From Glossina fuscipes (taxonomy: Eukaryota > Arthropoda > Insecta > Diptera > Glossinidae), in assembly GCF_014805625.2 (NCBI RefSeq), contig NW_023998415.1:20605035-20669034 (forward strand): a DNA stretch of 64,000 nt, written 5' to 3'. Made by a program: the position numbers and the translations under genes. Shown piece by piece: positions 12,191 through 24,923 of this stretch (within the stretch, counting starts at the first letter, position 1; each line of letters opens with the position of its first letter). Under the pieces are notes generated by a model. That model had not been told where the DNA came from, searched no databases, and saw only the letters and a program-made list of their open reading frames with translations.

Positions 12191-12559
12191 AGTTAAAATT
12201 GAAAAAAAAAACCAATAATGGTGTTTACGATATTATGTGTTATAAACAAATTGACCTTGATTGACGCTTATGTGACCTTGAAGCCATTAAGGGCTATTGT
12301 AATGAATTGTAATCCTTACCATAGAATTGGGAGGTCTGTAGACCTCTCATCAGGAATGGGTTGATTGCATACCCGGAATGTATCGGAAACAGCAGCGACA
12401 ATTATAATATATAACAGTATAGTTTACAATAACTTCATGCAAGCCAACCCATCACGGAACTTCCCTCGAAAATTATTTTAAAAAAATGTTATAAAAGCAC
12501 GAAGTACCAAAATTTACGCAAGACTTGATTTGAGTAGAAAACAGAGTTTGTGTTTTCTT
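12191..12559. other. gene-free sequence between two transposase relics
   Basis: No gene is supported. The part next to 12190 may be the 5' non-coding end of the mariner relic, but I could not identify its terminal inverted repeat. Confidence 0.35.
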
Positions 12560-12569
12560 AATATAGGGT

Positions 12570-12832
12570 AATGTGTGAAAAAGCACATCGGGCAGATGGC
12601 CTCCATCGATTTGCTAGCACATGGACACTTTTCTGTCGAAGCTTTCCATGACCATTTTGCCCGTATCTTTGACTACAAATAACTCCATAAACATAAATTC
12701 CGTGGGATCGTTTACTCTCTTCATAGTTAACGGAGTTAAAGCAAAATTTCGATCATATTTTGTTCGAAATTTTCAAACTGTGGCCGCCAAAGTTTCATTA
12801 GTTTCGAAGCATTGTTCAACAGTGAGAACGTT
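12570..12832 (-). pseudogene. second HTH-type transposase relic (mariner-like superfamily)
   Basis: The minus strand reads NVLTVEQCFETNETLAATV, a TGA stop, then KFRTKYDRNFALTPLTMKRV and an open run to a stop near 12622. The pattern VEQ..ETN.S..ATVRKFRTKYGRN is typical of the N-terminal helix-turn-helix domain in a branch of Tc1/mariner-like transposases of insects. This differs from the MDDFVEQR-type HTH of the neighbouring relic, so two separate insertions are likely. The 128-codon plus-strand frame at 12621-13007 is its shadow. Identification rests on remembered family patterns and has not been searched. Confidence 0.4.
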
Positions 12833-12839
12833 TCGCCCC

Positions 12840-13820
12840 CTCCTGCAATGCCAAAAAGCTGTCAAAACGCTTCCTTTTATTGGGTTGCCAAAACTTCGCC
12901 TCACAAGTGGCGGCAAATACAAATCTTGCGTAATTTTTAAGCTACCCTACAGTAAGCACTATGGAATGGCTTTGTATCATGCTCAGAAGAAAGCAAAAAT
13001 ATCTTAAAACACTTTGAACTGCTCTTCAGAAATCATGTTTCATATGGCAATTCTCTGGCGCAGTGAATTATCGTAAGTTACACGAATTGAGGACAATCGT
13101 TCACTGATTAGTCATTTTTGAAAAAAAAAAAAAAAAACTCTATTTGTGCCTAACTCTGTCTATCACTAAGAGTCGTAAACTTCTTTATTCACATTCGGTA
13201 CAAGAGATATATGCCTGTTCGTCGAATAAGCACAAACCTGATCTCAAATTTTTTCTTTTCACTCTTAAGCGAAATCTTAAAACGAAAATCAAAAGTATAA
13301 TGTGAGATGTATATATACAAGTAGATATTAAAAGACGCAGCACAAGTGTAAGCGCTTATGTGAAATATGCTAAGCGAATAGTAGCCACTTACGTGGCATG
13401 TTACGCTTGTAGCATGCTCATAAATTGCAATTTTAAAGTTGAAATATTTAATTATTTGGCACGGCTAAGAAAATTTACACAGTAAATACAAACTGTTTTT
13501 GCTTTTTTTTATTTACTTTGTATGCATTTTTCTCTCTTCATAATCCACTGTATTTTGTAGAACGCGCTTTAGTAATTTATAACTATTTATTATGTCATCA
13601 TATGGGCTACGTGTTCTTCGTAGAATCTCAACTATTGGCTTTTATTTTATTAATTTTTAATGTTCTATTCTTAATACATAGAAAATTTAATTGATTTCGG
13701 TGGAATTGACGGGGGAGCCGTGAGGATAACATACAGATGACTTATAAGCGCAATCGGAAGAATTAAAAACGTGTATCGCAAAGGTAATGAATTAAATTTT
13801 GCCCAAACTACTGAGCGTAT
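12840..13820. other. gene-free AT-rich sequence
   Basis: A poly-A run lies near 13120. No gene, RNA or transposon end is supported. Confidence 0.4.
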
Positions 13821-13826
13821 TTGACA

Positions 13827-13965
13827 TAAAACATACGTCCAAGACAGAGATGCTCACAATATCTTGCGCAAAATGATGGAAAAGCAAATAAGAAAATTAC
13901 GTTTTGTAGGAATAACTGATGACTACAAAATATTTTTCTCTTCTATGTGGGTGAACAGGAACATA
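13827..13965 (+). pseudogene. possible non-LTR reverse-transcriptase scrap
   Basis: One frame gives VQDRDAHNILRKMMEKQIRK and continues about 25 residues to a stop at the end of this interval. The pattern AQDxDDAxYMLRKLxEEYxKW occurs just after the catalytic YADD box in some insect non-LTR reverse transcriptases. The catalytic box itself is not visible upstream and the agreement fades after about 20 residues. This is a tentative call. Confidence 0.25.
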
Positions 13966-14504
13966 TCTCATTGACCTGGCTATGGGCAACGTTTGCGATA
14001 TGATTTATCCGTGTGCAACTCTAAAGGACTCAAACGTTTGTTTCTTCGTTAATGGTGGTTTATACGCTAATACATTGAACCTTAGCCTGGGACCATCAAG
14101 CTAGGGATTCGCTTCATCTCTACATGTCAACTATTTTCAATAAAAAAAGACAAACACGCACAAGGACAAAAGAGCTTGAGACTGGAAAGACTTGGCTTTG
14201 ATTATTCCTATTCGCACCACGTGTTTTTAAAAAAAATTATATTAAGACGAACCTCACAGGCTTACAGTCAGAAAGGTGTCCTTTGTCTTGGCCAGGAAGT
14301 TGTTCATACTTTTTATTTGTATTGGTTTTATCGAACCAGACTGTCACGTCGATCATGAATATGTATGTATATATAAACAGAATGTATATATACAGAATTA
14401 TCTTATTGGATCTGCACAGCGCAGTTCTGGTCATTAAAAATAAGAGGAAGAAGTACATTTTCTGTTTCGGTTTCCGAGAGTACCATATATTTTAATGTGT
14501 ATAA

Positions 14505-14835
14505 GGACAATAGGGGCTCACGGTCTACGATTAAATACCCTATGCCATCCTGCAATTATTCATATAACGGCTTATAAGAATAAGACGTAATATGGAAAAC
14601 GATTGGAAAAATGATCCAATACGAACTGTTCTCAATAGTGTTCGTTCTTGTACTAAAATCCATCAAAATATCTCAGAAAATGCGGCCTGTGCGTGTGATA
14701 CTAAAATACAAGATGGACAAACAAGCGTAGATCGTTCGAGAAAGTGATTGTGAATTAATGAGTAAGTCCATCTCATATCATTTCGCACGAAGTTAATAAG
14801 TCTATCCTTGCACCACAAGTGGTTCAGGGTATAAT
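14505..14835 (+). repeat. family A dispersed repeat, near-complete copy
   Basis: The copy begins with GGGGCTCACGGTCTACGATT and AAATACCCTATGCCATCCTG, then ATTATTCATATAACGG, GTGTTCGTTCTTG, TACTAAAATCCATCAAAATA, a short GATGGACAAAC tract, GAAAGTGATTGTGAATTAAT and AAGTCCATCTCA. It ends with the palindrome ACCACAAGTGGT and CAGGGTATAAT. The block order matches the minus-strand copy at 996-1375 and the plus-strand copy at 19040-19378. No coding capacity is present. Confidence 0.75.
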
Positions 14836-16519
14836 AGTTCAAGGGAAAAATCTATAATCTACGGATAACACGTCCTATGACGGTGTTTTTGAAAATTTGC
14901 TTTCCCGCAAAAAGAGAGAAGGTAAGGAAAATATTTACATTTACTTTCATCCAAATCTTTTAATAGCCACGCAGTTAGCTCATGTGCAATGTCCGCATAC
15001 CATACCATATGTCGTGCTGAATATACATTATACAAAGCGTGTGTTGATACATAATGTGAAGGTTAATAATTTTCAGGCCATTGTTCGCGAATGGGAAGAA
15101 ATGATTTAAATAGATCTTCCGCATGCTTTGCACGATTTCCGCTGCCTATTTCAAATACATACACATGCCGGTTCAATGAAGGTCTTGTTGGTGGACATCA
15201 AAATTGTAAGATGTTTTGTACGAGGACAGAGAAGAGAATGAAGTTTCTGTAATGTCCATATAGCGAAGCGCACAACTTAAAGGTAACCCAATTTAAACGC
15301 TCAAGCACTGTAGGAATATTAAAGTAGCAGTAGTAGGTGTTTTCCCTTACAACAGTTAGGACCCATTAAGAGGATAGAAGAGGACAAAATAAGGAGATTC
15401 AAATATTTAAAAATTTCAAAAACTACAATGAAGCCGCACCTCTTCGACTCGATGTGAGTAAATAGAATATTTATTCACAATACTCACGCCTTAAACCGTT
15501 CAACACAGGTTATAAATGTTTGAATGACCAAAGAACAGGGTCTCGATTTTTGCCGCATTTTTAACTGTAGATGAGCAAAAAATTTTTAAAAATAACAATG
15601 AATTTTGGAAATTTCTTAAGGCAGTTTGATATTCTATACGCAATGAGAAAATGTCAATGGGATTATGTTTGCAGGATCAAGCACGAAATATTGAATGAAA
15701 TTGAGATTGAAACGCAATATAAATTTAAAACTGTTATTATAGTTTAAATAAATTTTTTTCAGGTAAGACGTTGTGTGTTATTTATATATATTCGAGGAGC
15801 TTTTATGCTTTTTTTTGGGTTTTTAAAAATATTTTTTTACGAATTTGCTTCAATTACTCAATACGAAATATATATATATATATATATATTTCGGGCTCTG
15901 CTATATTTCAAAATAAAAGTAAATTTCTTGCGTTTCTTTGTTTTTTTCTATATACATTTTTTATACATCCATGAGTTTGCTCTCATAATTCGGTTTGTGT
16001 TATTTACGCGTTCATGGCGCTATATGTAAACATATTTTTTCTGTAGAGGAAGAATGATGGATGGTGCTGTTAAACAGAGTCGTATATTCATCCGGGGGAA
16101 AATGTCTAAAAAATATTGATTCTTATTGTAGAGCTACTCTTTGCAGGCCTTTAATGCATTAAATGCAGCTACGGCTTCTAATAGCTATACCTTCGAATAT
16201 TTTTCGCGTTAAGATCCGCGCATCAAACAAATGTCTTATTCCGATCATATTTGAGTGTCTTCAACGAATGATATGAAGGATCTTAACAGGCCTGAGAAAT
16301 AATAGCTGATTTCATTTGTCTTTCATTCAACCTTTAATAAGTGCAAACAAGACATATATACACGAATTGAAGAAGGTAGTGTTCACTGTATAGGTGAACA
16401 TACATTTTAACTGAAATCTTGGCATTATGCACTAATGTGTTTGGCATAACAAGCTCTACCAAATCGCAAGCTGCAAAAGAATTAAGTTTTCTCCCTGACC
16501 AAGGCCGAGTGTGAAAATA
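14836..16519. other. gene-free AT-rich sequence
   Basis: A (TA)n tract lies at 15868-15889. The frames at 14897-15109 and 15771-16029 are unrecognised and the latter reads through the microsatellite as Tyr-Ile. No gene is supported. Confidence 0.4.
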
Positions 16520-16745
16520 ACTTTAAATAATCGAAATATTCGCCATCATTATCTGCGGTCTTTTTCAACTTATCGCGAAGCTCACAGACATCAATCGATT
16601 GTTGCAAAGCTCAACATTTTTTGAATCCCTGATCCACTAATTACAACTGCATCAATGTGAATAATCTGAAGATAATCAGAGGGAGCAAAGTTCGGAATAT
16701 AAGCCGCAATTGGGCAAAGTTCCTGGCCAAAGCATTTGGTGCAGA
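16520..16745 (-). pseudogene. mariner transposase C-terminal relic
   Basis: The minus strand reads KCFGQELCPIAAYIPNFAPS then DYLQII, which fits the LPHPPYSPDLAPSDYHLF block that ends with the third catalytic Asp of mariner transposases. Further on, after stops and a frameshift, it gives ELRDKLKKTADNDGEYFDYL, which fits the C-terminal GIRKLPERWEKVIANDGEYFDY block. Spacing between the blocks is close to that of an intact transposase. The second catalytic Asp (HDNARPH) is not visible in the 360 bp upstream, so the copy is truncated or heavily decayed. It is a different copy from the relic at 12034-12190; whether it belongs to the same subfamily cannot be judged because the retained parts do not overlap. 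Confidence 0.7.
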
Positions 16746-17509
16746 CCTTAACCCTGTGAGTTCCTCAAGAGGAAGGAATGCATTTTTCTCTCTTCTACAT
16801 CTTTCCCGCTGTATGCAATCAAACAGAAATTCACACTAAAATATCCCGTTGTGTCAGCGAACGTCGTGGGATTAAGCCGCGAGGCCACAGCAAGTTCTTT
16901 TTGAGTTTGTACTTTGCATTTCTTTGGCGAAAATTCGGAACGCTAATCGTCCTCAAGACTACAATTTTTCGCACGAAATCTCGCAAATCTCTTCCCTACT
17001 ATTTGCACAATTCAGTATATTTTCATACCATAACAAATCTCATACGAATTTTGCGGAAAATTTACCTATGGTGGAGGGATAGACAACGAAATAGGTCACC
17101 GATGTTATAAGTTAGCGCGATTTTTCCTCTTTTCTAAGTCAAAAAACTCAAATCGTAATATGAAATTCGCATAAAGAGACTGAACGCTATATGAAGCTTT
17201 CGACCCGCGCTAGCGTAGTCGAATTGTGCGCGACCATACCTCCACTGAATGCGACAAAAGTAATTTAAAAAACAATTAAAAGAATATCTTCTTTTTTTTT
17301 GTTTTTGTTATTATCAATTGTAAATACCTTTTTACCGTAGCGTGCATGACATTTGAGCTTAATAATTTTGCGCTACTTAATACATATAAAAAATCCGATT
17401 CAAATGACTTAAATTATGCATATATACATATATCTGTGCACACAAATGGAATAACAAAATTAACATGTTTCCAAGTCCTCGGTGAAAAAATGTCGAAAGG
17501 TTGTCAGTT

Positions 17510-17548
<39 letters not shown>

Positions 17549-18475
17549 ATAGGATTATTACGTTATAATATCGTGCTGGCCCCGTTCTTTTTATTCTCTC
17601 GTTTAAACAAAGATCGATGTAATCAACAGCAATAACAGCACTAACAACAATATATATGGAACGATAGGAATATCAACCGATGTTCCTTATCGTTACAGGC
17701 AAGCAAACAAGCACTTAAACCAAAGCGGATTAAGATGAACAAATACAAGACTCAATACCAATGTCAATATAGCAAAGGATAAATTGAAAAGAGCGAAGTG
17801 CACGGGTGTGGGTATAAGCGTAAGCCTCGGTGTCTCACTTTATACTATCATTCGTTTATTCCTTCATTCATCGCTAACTTATTGTACGTAATGTTGGCGA
17901 CTTGATCGACTTGTGTGTGTGTGTGCTTGTGTGTGTGTGTGTATGAGTATGTGTGCCTGTAAGCGATAGAAAATATTGAATTCAACAATAACGCCGACGA
18001 CAATTTATTGTATAATAAATTATGAAATATAATAATTTGAGTTCATGTGACAGTCTTTGTTTTTTCCCTTTTGCGGCCACTGTTATTGTTGGTATTGTTG
18101 TAGAAATTCAATCATTTAATAACAACGCATTTTTTAGTGTAAATATTAATGATGATAAAGTGCTTTTATGATGAAACAAATACAAATATAAACACATATG
18201 AAATGTAAGTGAAGCTCAATGCAATGAAGTAAAATGGAAAGCAAAAGATTGTGACAAAGCAAAAAAGAAAAAAAAAAAAAAAAAAAAAACGTATTAATAG
18301 GTTTGTAATTACTAAAGTGATTATCTTGCAATTATTATACTTTAATTGATGCCTTTATTTGTAGCTTAACTTAACTTATTTTCATCCCTTCCTCTGGAAA
18401 TAAAAATCGAAGCCTACGAATAGGAGTAAACACGTTATTACCTGATAAAAGATAAATTCTTATCGCGGATATATG
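16746..18475. other. gene-free sequence with poly-A and (GT)n
   Basis: Part of the left portion may be decayed mariner sequence. A poly-A tract of about 37 bases lies at 17511-17547, an imperfect (GT)n tract at 17911-17958, and poly-A near 18269-18290. No gene is supported. Confidence 0.4.
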
Positions 18476-18605
18476 TACCCTACACCATTTGCGGCATAAA
18501 ACAATAGTTATAACGAATGGAGATGAACCCATCCTTCTTGTCTTGTTGTCCTAATCCCCTCCGAATCAAAGTTAAGAAAATCAGTACGTCCATCCATACC
18601 GTTTA
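18476..18605 (-). repeat. possible right end of a (GACA)-type repeat, minus strand
   Basis: ATGTACCCTACACCATTTGC is the reverse complement of a GGTGTAGGGTAxAT right end like those of family A, and GTACGTCCATCCATACC near 18582 could be a decayed GACG tract on the minus strand. The middle is too diverged for certainty. Confidence 0.35.
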
Positions 18606-18689
18606 TATTTAGACATTAATTTCATAGGCACAATTTTCGAGATACACTGATATATTCTACCCCAAGGAAGAAGACTATTGAAAGAAAGA

Positions 18690-18760
18690 AAAAGCATTGT
18701 GCTCGGGCAAGGCTGACTATTAGATGATGCCTCACGCCACTTCGCCTAGTACAGTTATTC
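18690..18760 (+). repeat. family E dispersed repeat start
   Basis: GTGCTCGGGCAAGGCTGACT, then ATTAGATGATGCC and CACGCC, resembles the block at 34130-34165 (ATCGGGCAAAGCCGACCAGT). Both look like decayed versions of a fly dispersed repeat that opens with a TCGGGCGAGGCCGAC-type word followed by ATACCCTACACC. No coding. Confidence 0.4.
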
Positions 18761-19039
18761 ACTGGCTTTCGTAGTAATACACGAAAATTCACACATCATT
18801 TTCTTGCAAAGGCATTCTTTTTATGAAAGCCAGCGTACTGGAGGAATCTTTATATGCGGTGGTATCCAAAAAATAGACCTACGAGGTCCAAATTCGGTAC
18901 GGTTGATTTCTATATTAATTTACTATTACGAACTTATTTTCATAATCACATATTAATGATTGTATATTTTTACCATATTAAGGTTTTAATTTCGTAGGAA
19001 CGGTTATATGAAGGAGAGGGTTAAAAAAATTTCCCAGTC

Positions 19040-19378
19040 GCCATACTATTATAGAGCAAGTTCTGTCGAGAAGTTTTGAATATTGTAATTTTTTTTCGTT
19101 CGAAAAAATGGACCGATACCGTCCTTGGATCAAGGCACGTGAGTGTTACAAATTTCATCAAAATTTCTCAAAAGTTGCAACCTATAAGTTGAACACAAAT
19201 TTATATGGACAAAGATCAAACGGACTGACAGACAGACGGACAGACTAGCTTAGATCGAGTCAGAAAATGATTCTTAAGCGATCGTGTAATGAAGGTTGGA
19301 TCTATCTTAAGTCCTTCGGCGTATTACATACGTCCGCATAAATTTAATAAACACTGTGCCACATGTGGTGTAAGGTCT
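19040..19378 (+). repeat. family A dispersed repeat
   Basis: Visible blocks are AATTTCATCAAAATTTCTC, GCAACCTATAAGTTGAACAC, a (GACA/GACG)n tract near 19228-19245, GAGTCAGAAAATGATTCTTA, GGATCTATCTTAAGTCCTTC, TACATACGTCCGCATAAATT and the terminal palindrome CCACATGTGG followed by GTAAGG. It is one of the best-preserved right halves of the family in the window. The left edge is diverged. Confidence 0.75.
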
Positions 19379-20390
19379 CCGGTTCCAGACACTTTGCTAA
19401 TAAAATGCCACATACACGTTTTGTATTTTTAGTTTCTTCTAGGTTTTCTACTTCAGTATTTCTTAGGCTTTGAGAAATCGTAGACTTTACAAAACACCGT
19501 CCAGTAATACGCCTTGAAAACTAACGATCAGGCGCAAGCTAAAGATAAATATAAAAATGAATAGGTATAAAATAGGGAGAACGGACATACAGTCGTACGA
19601 ATACGTTGCAAGCAACGACCACAATAAACTACTGGACACTTACGATGCGATGTATACCTTGGCTAACTGGTATCACTACGATGTGCACTAATGCGAAGTG
19701 ACACATGATCATATGAAGAACGTAACAAGGTAGTAAAATGATCTCTTAAGGCTCTAACTAAACATGCAATGAATGAGTATTAGCTTGAAACACAAAAAGC
19801 AATTATTTACAACTTCTCCGGTTATTTTTATATTTTGTGAACACCCTACATTATTATTATTGTTATTGTTGCAATACTTTTCTTTCCCTTCCGGTTATTT
19901 ATGTGACCACTAGTAGGGCTAGTAAAGAAGCTTCAAACTTTACGTTAGCTCAGCGCTAAATGGAAAACTCCGTAAAAGAATTCACCTATGTTTAGTATTA
20001 ATGAAAAAGAAGCGACATATTTGGTTTAGAGTACATTTTGGACACCCACCGTCTTGTAAACTTTAAAAATTTTTGAATATATTGGAACCGAATTAATGAT
20101 GTGACTTTTCATGCACTGGCCTTATAGTCATTTCTGTGTCGATGTATAGTGTGGGGTAAAAAACCTCGAGGCCCAAAAACATTCGAAACCTTTTTTCGTA
20201 GGAGAGTTTTGCAATGGCCAAAATTCCAACCGCATACAGACCCACTGCATTCACATTTATAGCAATCAAATCAGAATTCTATTGAAAGGCGAACCTCTTT
20301 GGCTTTCGCTGCAAAAATCGACCATAAGTCGTAGACAGATGAAACGTTGTCAGAAATTCTGGAAAAACTTGAAATGTGCCTGCATATACC
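19379..20390. other. gene-free AT-rich sequence
   Basis: No gene, RNA or repeat end is supported. The 95-codon frame that starts at 20282 runs into the GT-rich microsatellite and is not convincing. Confidence 0.35.
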
Positions 20391-20393
20391 CGA

Positions 20394-20476
20394 GTATGTG
20401 CGTGTATGTGTGTATGTTTATATGTTTATATGTATGTCTGTATGTTTGTATGTGTGTGTGTGTGTGTGAGTGTGTG
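20394..20476. repeat. GT/TATG-rich compound microsatellite
   Basis: Imperfect TGTATG, TTTATATG and (TG)n units form an 83-bp tract. A 95-codon frame at 20282-20569 reads through it as Cys-Val-Tyr repeats and is not a gene. Confidence 0.85.
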
Positions 20477-23400
20477 GGCGGTATAGAACGCATTCGCGCA
20501 TTTCAATTTGAAATTGTTCTCGACAACTATGCTCAAATGGAATATCTCGACTTAAGTTTATGTCGATAGCTGCTGTAACTGGCAATTGTTATCGGCAAAC
20601 ATATTTTCATCTATAGTAAGTGTCTTTGCGAGAATAACTGCTTGCAGACTAATAATAGACTTCTCAGATGTTAGACTCTCTCGATCCAAGTCGTTCCGCT
20701 ACACAACTCGAAAATAAGACGAACATGTGCACATACCTCATTGAACCGAGACATAAAGATATACTTTTCTACAAACGTAATGAAAAATTTAGTATATCAC
20801 GGTTTTTATCATGCCTTTAGCCCCGACAAGGCTGCTAAGAAGTTTTATTAGAATAGTTAAATAAAAACGATGACGTTTATATATTATATTTATTATAGAT
20901 TACATGGGGTATGAGAGTGAGTCAGTTGAGGCTCTTTTCCTTAAAAAGGAAAAAAATAGAAACAAAAGAAAAAATTAAACAACTATAATAACAAGAAACG
21001 TCATGCATCGCTTGAACAAACAATAGCGATAAGTGTATAAAAACTAAAGGGTATTTGCGGTAAAGTAATGTAAGCGAGTGTACTTGGTAATGCGGTGGGT
21101 GTACATTTATATAGGTATATATAAATAAATGTGTGTTTATGTGCTTCGTATATACTACACAGAGTAATATTTCAATCAAAACAAGAAATAAATTACAGAC
21201 TTCAGTAGCACACCACACAGCCCGATTTGTACTTAAATGAACTTCAAGGAAATGTACTTGAACTGTAAGTGAAAAGAAAGTATTAAACTTACTCTTACAT
21301 AGATATAAATGTACACACACGTAAATGTATGTGCAAGTATAACTACATGAACATTAAGTACTTCATATTATTTGCATATAACGAAAAAAGTTAAATGAAT
21401 GTCTGCCTTACAAAAAAAAAAAAAAAAAGAAAAAAAAGAAAACAGAAAACAGAAAACAGAAAACAACAATAACAATAACGTTTGCAACCTAAGAAAAGAG
21501 ATACAAAAAAAACAAAAGCAAACGGCGCTGGAAAATAAAGTTGCCGGAAAATTACAAAACACATACACATATATAACTTATTCAACAGCATTTTCATTCC
21601 TTAGGCTACGATGATAACGACGTTAAAGACATTTAAGTGTAGCGGCAGTTTGCATTTTTTTTAAGATTTTCGTAGTAAGATATCAAGCTGTGTTAGTTAA
21701 ATTTTCTACTGTTGCTTCGTCATTCATTTGGTCTGATGGTGGTGATGCCTTAGCAATACCTGACCGGCTAGACATGCAGCCTATCACTTACAAATGCATC
21801 AATTTTCAACCAAAACCTAAAACAAACTCCTCCAAAACTATTGTCTGAAATAAGTCCGGCAAAAACCGGTAAAACACTTCGAAGCGAACCTTGAACAGCC
21901 TTTACATCCAAAGTCAATATTTGAAATCGAAAGAGTGCCTTCGGTAACGAAGTTTTTTAAGTTACTCCTCTATTCACCTTATGTCTTTGGTATTAAATTG
22001 TAGATCTCAGGACAACACTTGAGCGATTATTTCGACTTTCTCGTTAGAACATTTACCGTTAAGGACAAATGATATCGATTCTTCAATTCGATTTCTTTTG
22101 AACTGAAAGAAGAGTGACGAATGCCATGGCAGGCGTAAAAATATGTTAAGAGTTTTTCATCATCAGCCGGTCTTTGGCGTCATAATAGCATACAATAGCA
22201 GTCAGATGGCGTGACAGTGGCCACCATTTGTTTTGTTCCTCGCTAAAGTTAGTTAGATGTGCGTTTCAAAAACGAGCTGTAAAAATCGCTTGGCGCATCG
22301 TCGAAAAAGCACAGAAATTTAACATCGATGAAATTATGAAATTATCCGTAAAATTGTAAATGTATATGTTAGGTAAGCGTCATTGTTTATTTTAATAAAT
22401 TGCATTCTGAATGGAGGAAAAGAATTTAACAAAAAACTATTCAATCTAACCGATGCGAGAATCTTAACTGCTAGTACCCATCCTCCTTTTAGTCTTACAA
22501 ATTAATTTTTTAATCATGCTAATAATAATAATAGTAATAGAATAGCGATAGAAAAATCGCTTAACAATTTTTCCCCAAACTTATATGTACTGTATAGATT
22601 ATTACAAAACAAAGGACGATCCGAACATATTTTGTAAAAATACTTTCTATATAAAGGAAAGAGATATTTATATATTACTGCTGTAAATATGTATAATAAT
22701 AGGCTGTTTATGTATTTGCTTACGACTACAGAGTAGCTCACGTTATACACATACGTTCATAATGAAAAAACAAAAAAAAAAAAAAAAAAAACACATTTCG
22801 CCCAAACGATTATGGTTTTTAGTCAAATCTAAACACAGCTAAAACAGCTTGAGTGTGTACTTATAGAAAAAGTGATTAGACGTTATAGGATAGACTTATA
22901 TATATATATACATATATATGGGGAAATTCTCTTACCAGCTTATGCTACCAACATATATATTTTCGAATAGTTTCATAAACAAAACATATTATTATTATCA
23001 AATGAAACGCATACACAAAGCAAGAACAAACAAGTTCAAGAAACTTTTCAATTTCAGCAGAATAGAACATTATAATAATAAGTAAACATGTGTGAGTGAA
23101 CGTAAGGATATTTATACATCAGGGTTTCCTAAATATACTATGATGAACGTAATCTTTTAAAATTATATTCAGAATAAAAAGTAAAGGTATTTTTGTGGAA
23201 CCAGTTTACCAAATGCAGAGGAATATTTTTCAAAATTTTCTTCTTTTTTGTTTTGCTTTCCCTTTAAGAATACCCTTGAAATCGATGTCATATGTTATCG
23301 CTTAAATCGACAAACAAATCTAGAGATATCGATTTTCATACTTATGATCGGAACCTGATAAACTTATCCCTCGAGTTGTATCACTCAGTCATTTCGTTTG

Positions 23401-24670
23401 TTCTTCTTCTTGCTTCCCATTATAATTCTCACGTAAAAGAAAGTACCATGAAAATCTTTGCGTAGCCGATGTCTTGTCCTCGTTTACTTGATCATGCTGT
23501 TTCTTCTTGCTGCCAAAATCTGTCGGAGTCTAGCCCATACCATAATCAGGGAAGGGTAAATGCTGCAACAATTTTATCCATTAACTTTTTTATATACCTA
23601 CAAGATAGATGGAAGGTCTTGATAGATACTTTGAAATAGCTTATATGCTTTCTAACGTTCTCGTGCCAAGAAGGCATAAAATTAAAAGGAACAACAAACA
23701 TATAATGCGTCGATGGCAGACCAATGATTGTGAAAATTGGAACCAAATAACGACCCCAAACGATCAAATTTATGAGCCGTAAATAAAACAGCAGAACCAA
23801 GTCAGCCAAGTTTAATGATCATGCGTTGCTGTCGGGAGCCGTGCTTTAAGTAAATTGAACGGCTTGGGACTGCCTGCATACAGGCCATATTTCCCTATGA
23901 GGTTAAGCCGAGCGAACATTATCCGTAAATGAAATTTAAGCCCAAGTGATTTAAAAAGGAGAGAGAAAGGTCTTCTTTATAAGCTCATACTTGTCCCGAC
24001 TATTGCGCCCACTTTGATCTCAATTGGTTTCGTGATAGATAAACCTGTCGCATTCGTTTGAGCCATCAAATCGATAGTGGCATTTAACATTCGTCTCTAT
24101 TCACAAGGACTGGCTGTTTGATGCACAGCAACGACAGTTAGTCGAACGCCTTTTTCAACAAAATCGAACCTTATTGATAATAATCAACGAGCAATCAATG
24201 CAACGATGACACAATCCGCTTGATGGATAAGCAATTTCAGGGATAAACTAAAAGATTTGAATATCTGCGAACATAAATTTCAGCAACAAGGTGCAATGCG
24301 TAATGGAATGGAAAAAAGAAGCGATGCGAAAAGAAGCACAGCAATGAATGTTTGTACTTCGTCTACTCAGTCGATATTTTTCCCAAGTCTATTAAGAATG
24401 CGAATCAAAATAAATATCATTTGATATTTGAATTGAAAAGAAAAATTTCATTGCTAGCTGTATACTGCCTTCGCAGCGCTATATCAGGGTCATGCAATTG
24501 GGGTCCCGCAATGAGATAGTTCAGAGTCGCTTTTAAATAAAATCTTCGTTTTCTTATAGATAAACTTCTGGCTTTTTGATTTGCCCTTAGATCCTTTTTA
24601 CATGTTATGGCCAAGAAGCCCTTTTAAACTCTTTCAATATTGAGTTGCGTTTGTTTGCGAAAAGGTTAAA
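20477..24670. other. gene-free AT-rich sequence
   Basis: Poly-A and A-rich runs lie near 21411-21470 and 22767-22791, (TA)n at 22899-22911, and (TAA)n near 22518-22545. Minus-strand frames at 20922-21320, 22514-22750, 23546-23809 and 24417-24614 have no recognisable domain. A stretch at 22130-22360 has a more even base composition and could be an old transposon, but I could not identify it. No gene is supported. Confidence 0.35.
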
Positions 24671-24698
24671 AGCACACACACCCACGCCAGCATATATC

Positions 24699-24732
<34 letters not shown>

Positions 24733-24775
24733 TACATACATACATACATACCTACATACATACACACACATACTT
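24671..24775. repeat. (CA)n and (CATA)n compound microsatellite
   Basis: Imperfect ACACCCAC units lead into (CA)n at about 24708-24732, then (CATA)n at about 24733-24761 and CACACATAC. This is typical compound microsatellite structure. Confidence 0.9.
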
Positions 24776-24877
24776 AAGCACGTTCAAATAGAAACTCTTA
24801 CACACACGGTTACATAAATAATTTATGGCAATATGTGTATAATACAAACTGTCAGAAAATGCATTAATTTAGAAATT

Positions 24878-24881
<4 letters not shown>

Positions 24882-24922
<41 letters not shown>
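24882..24922. repeat. (AT)n microsatellite
   Basis: About 20 uninterrupted AT units, ending in ACGTATATG. Confidence 0.95.

Positions 24923-24923
<1 letters not shown>

Noticed and set aside
12621..13007. A 128-codon plus-strand frame
   Set aside because: It is the shadow of a transposase-like relic that makes better sense on the minus strand.
13698..13725. GGAATTGACGGGGG, which recalls a universal small-subunit rRNA word
   Set aside because: Agreement is limited to about 12 bases (AATTGACGGGGG) and the flanks do not match rRNA; a chance hit.
20922..21320. A 132-codon minus-strand frame
   Set aside because: No domain is recognisable and its composition follows purine-rich plus-strand DNA.
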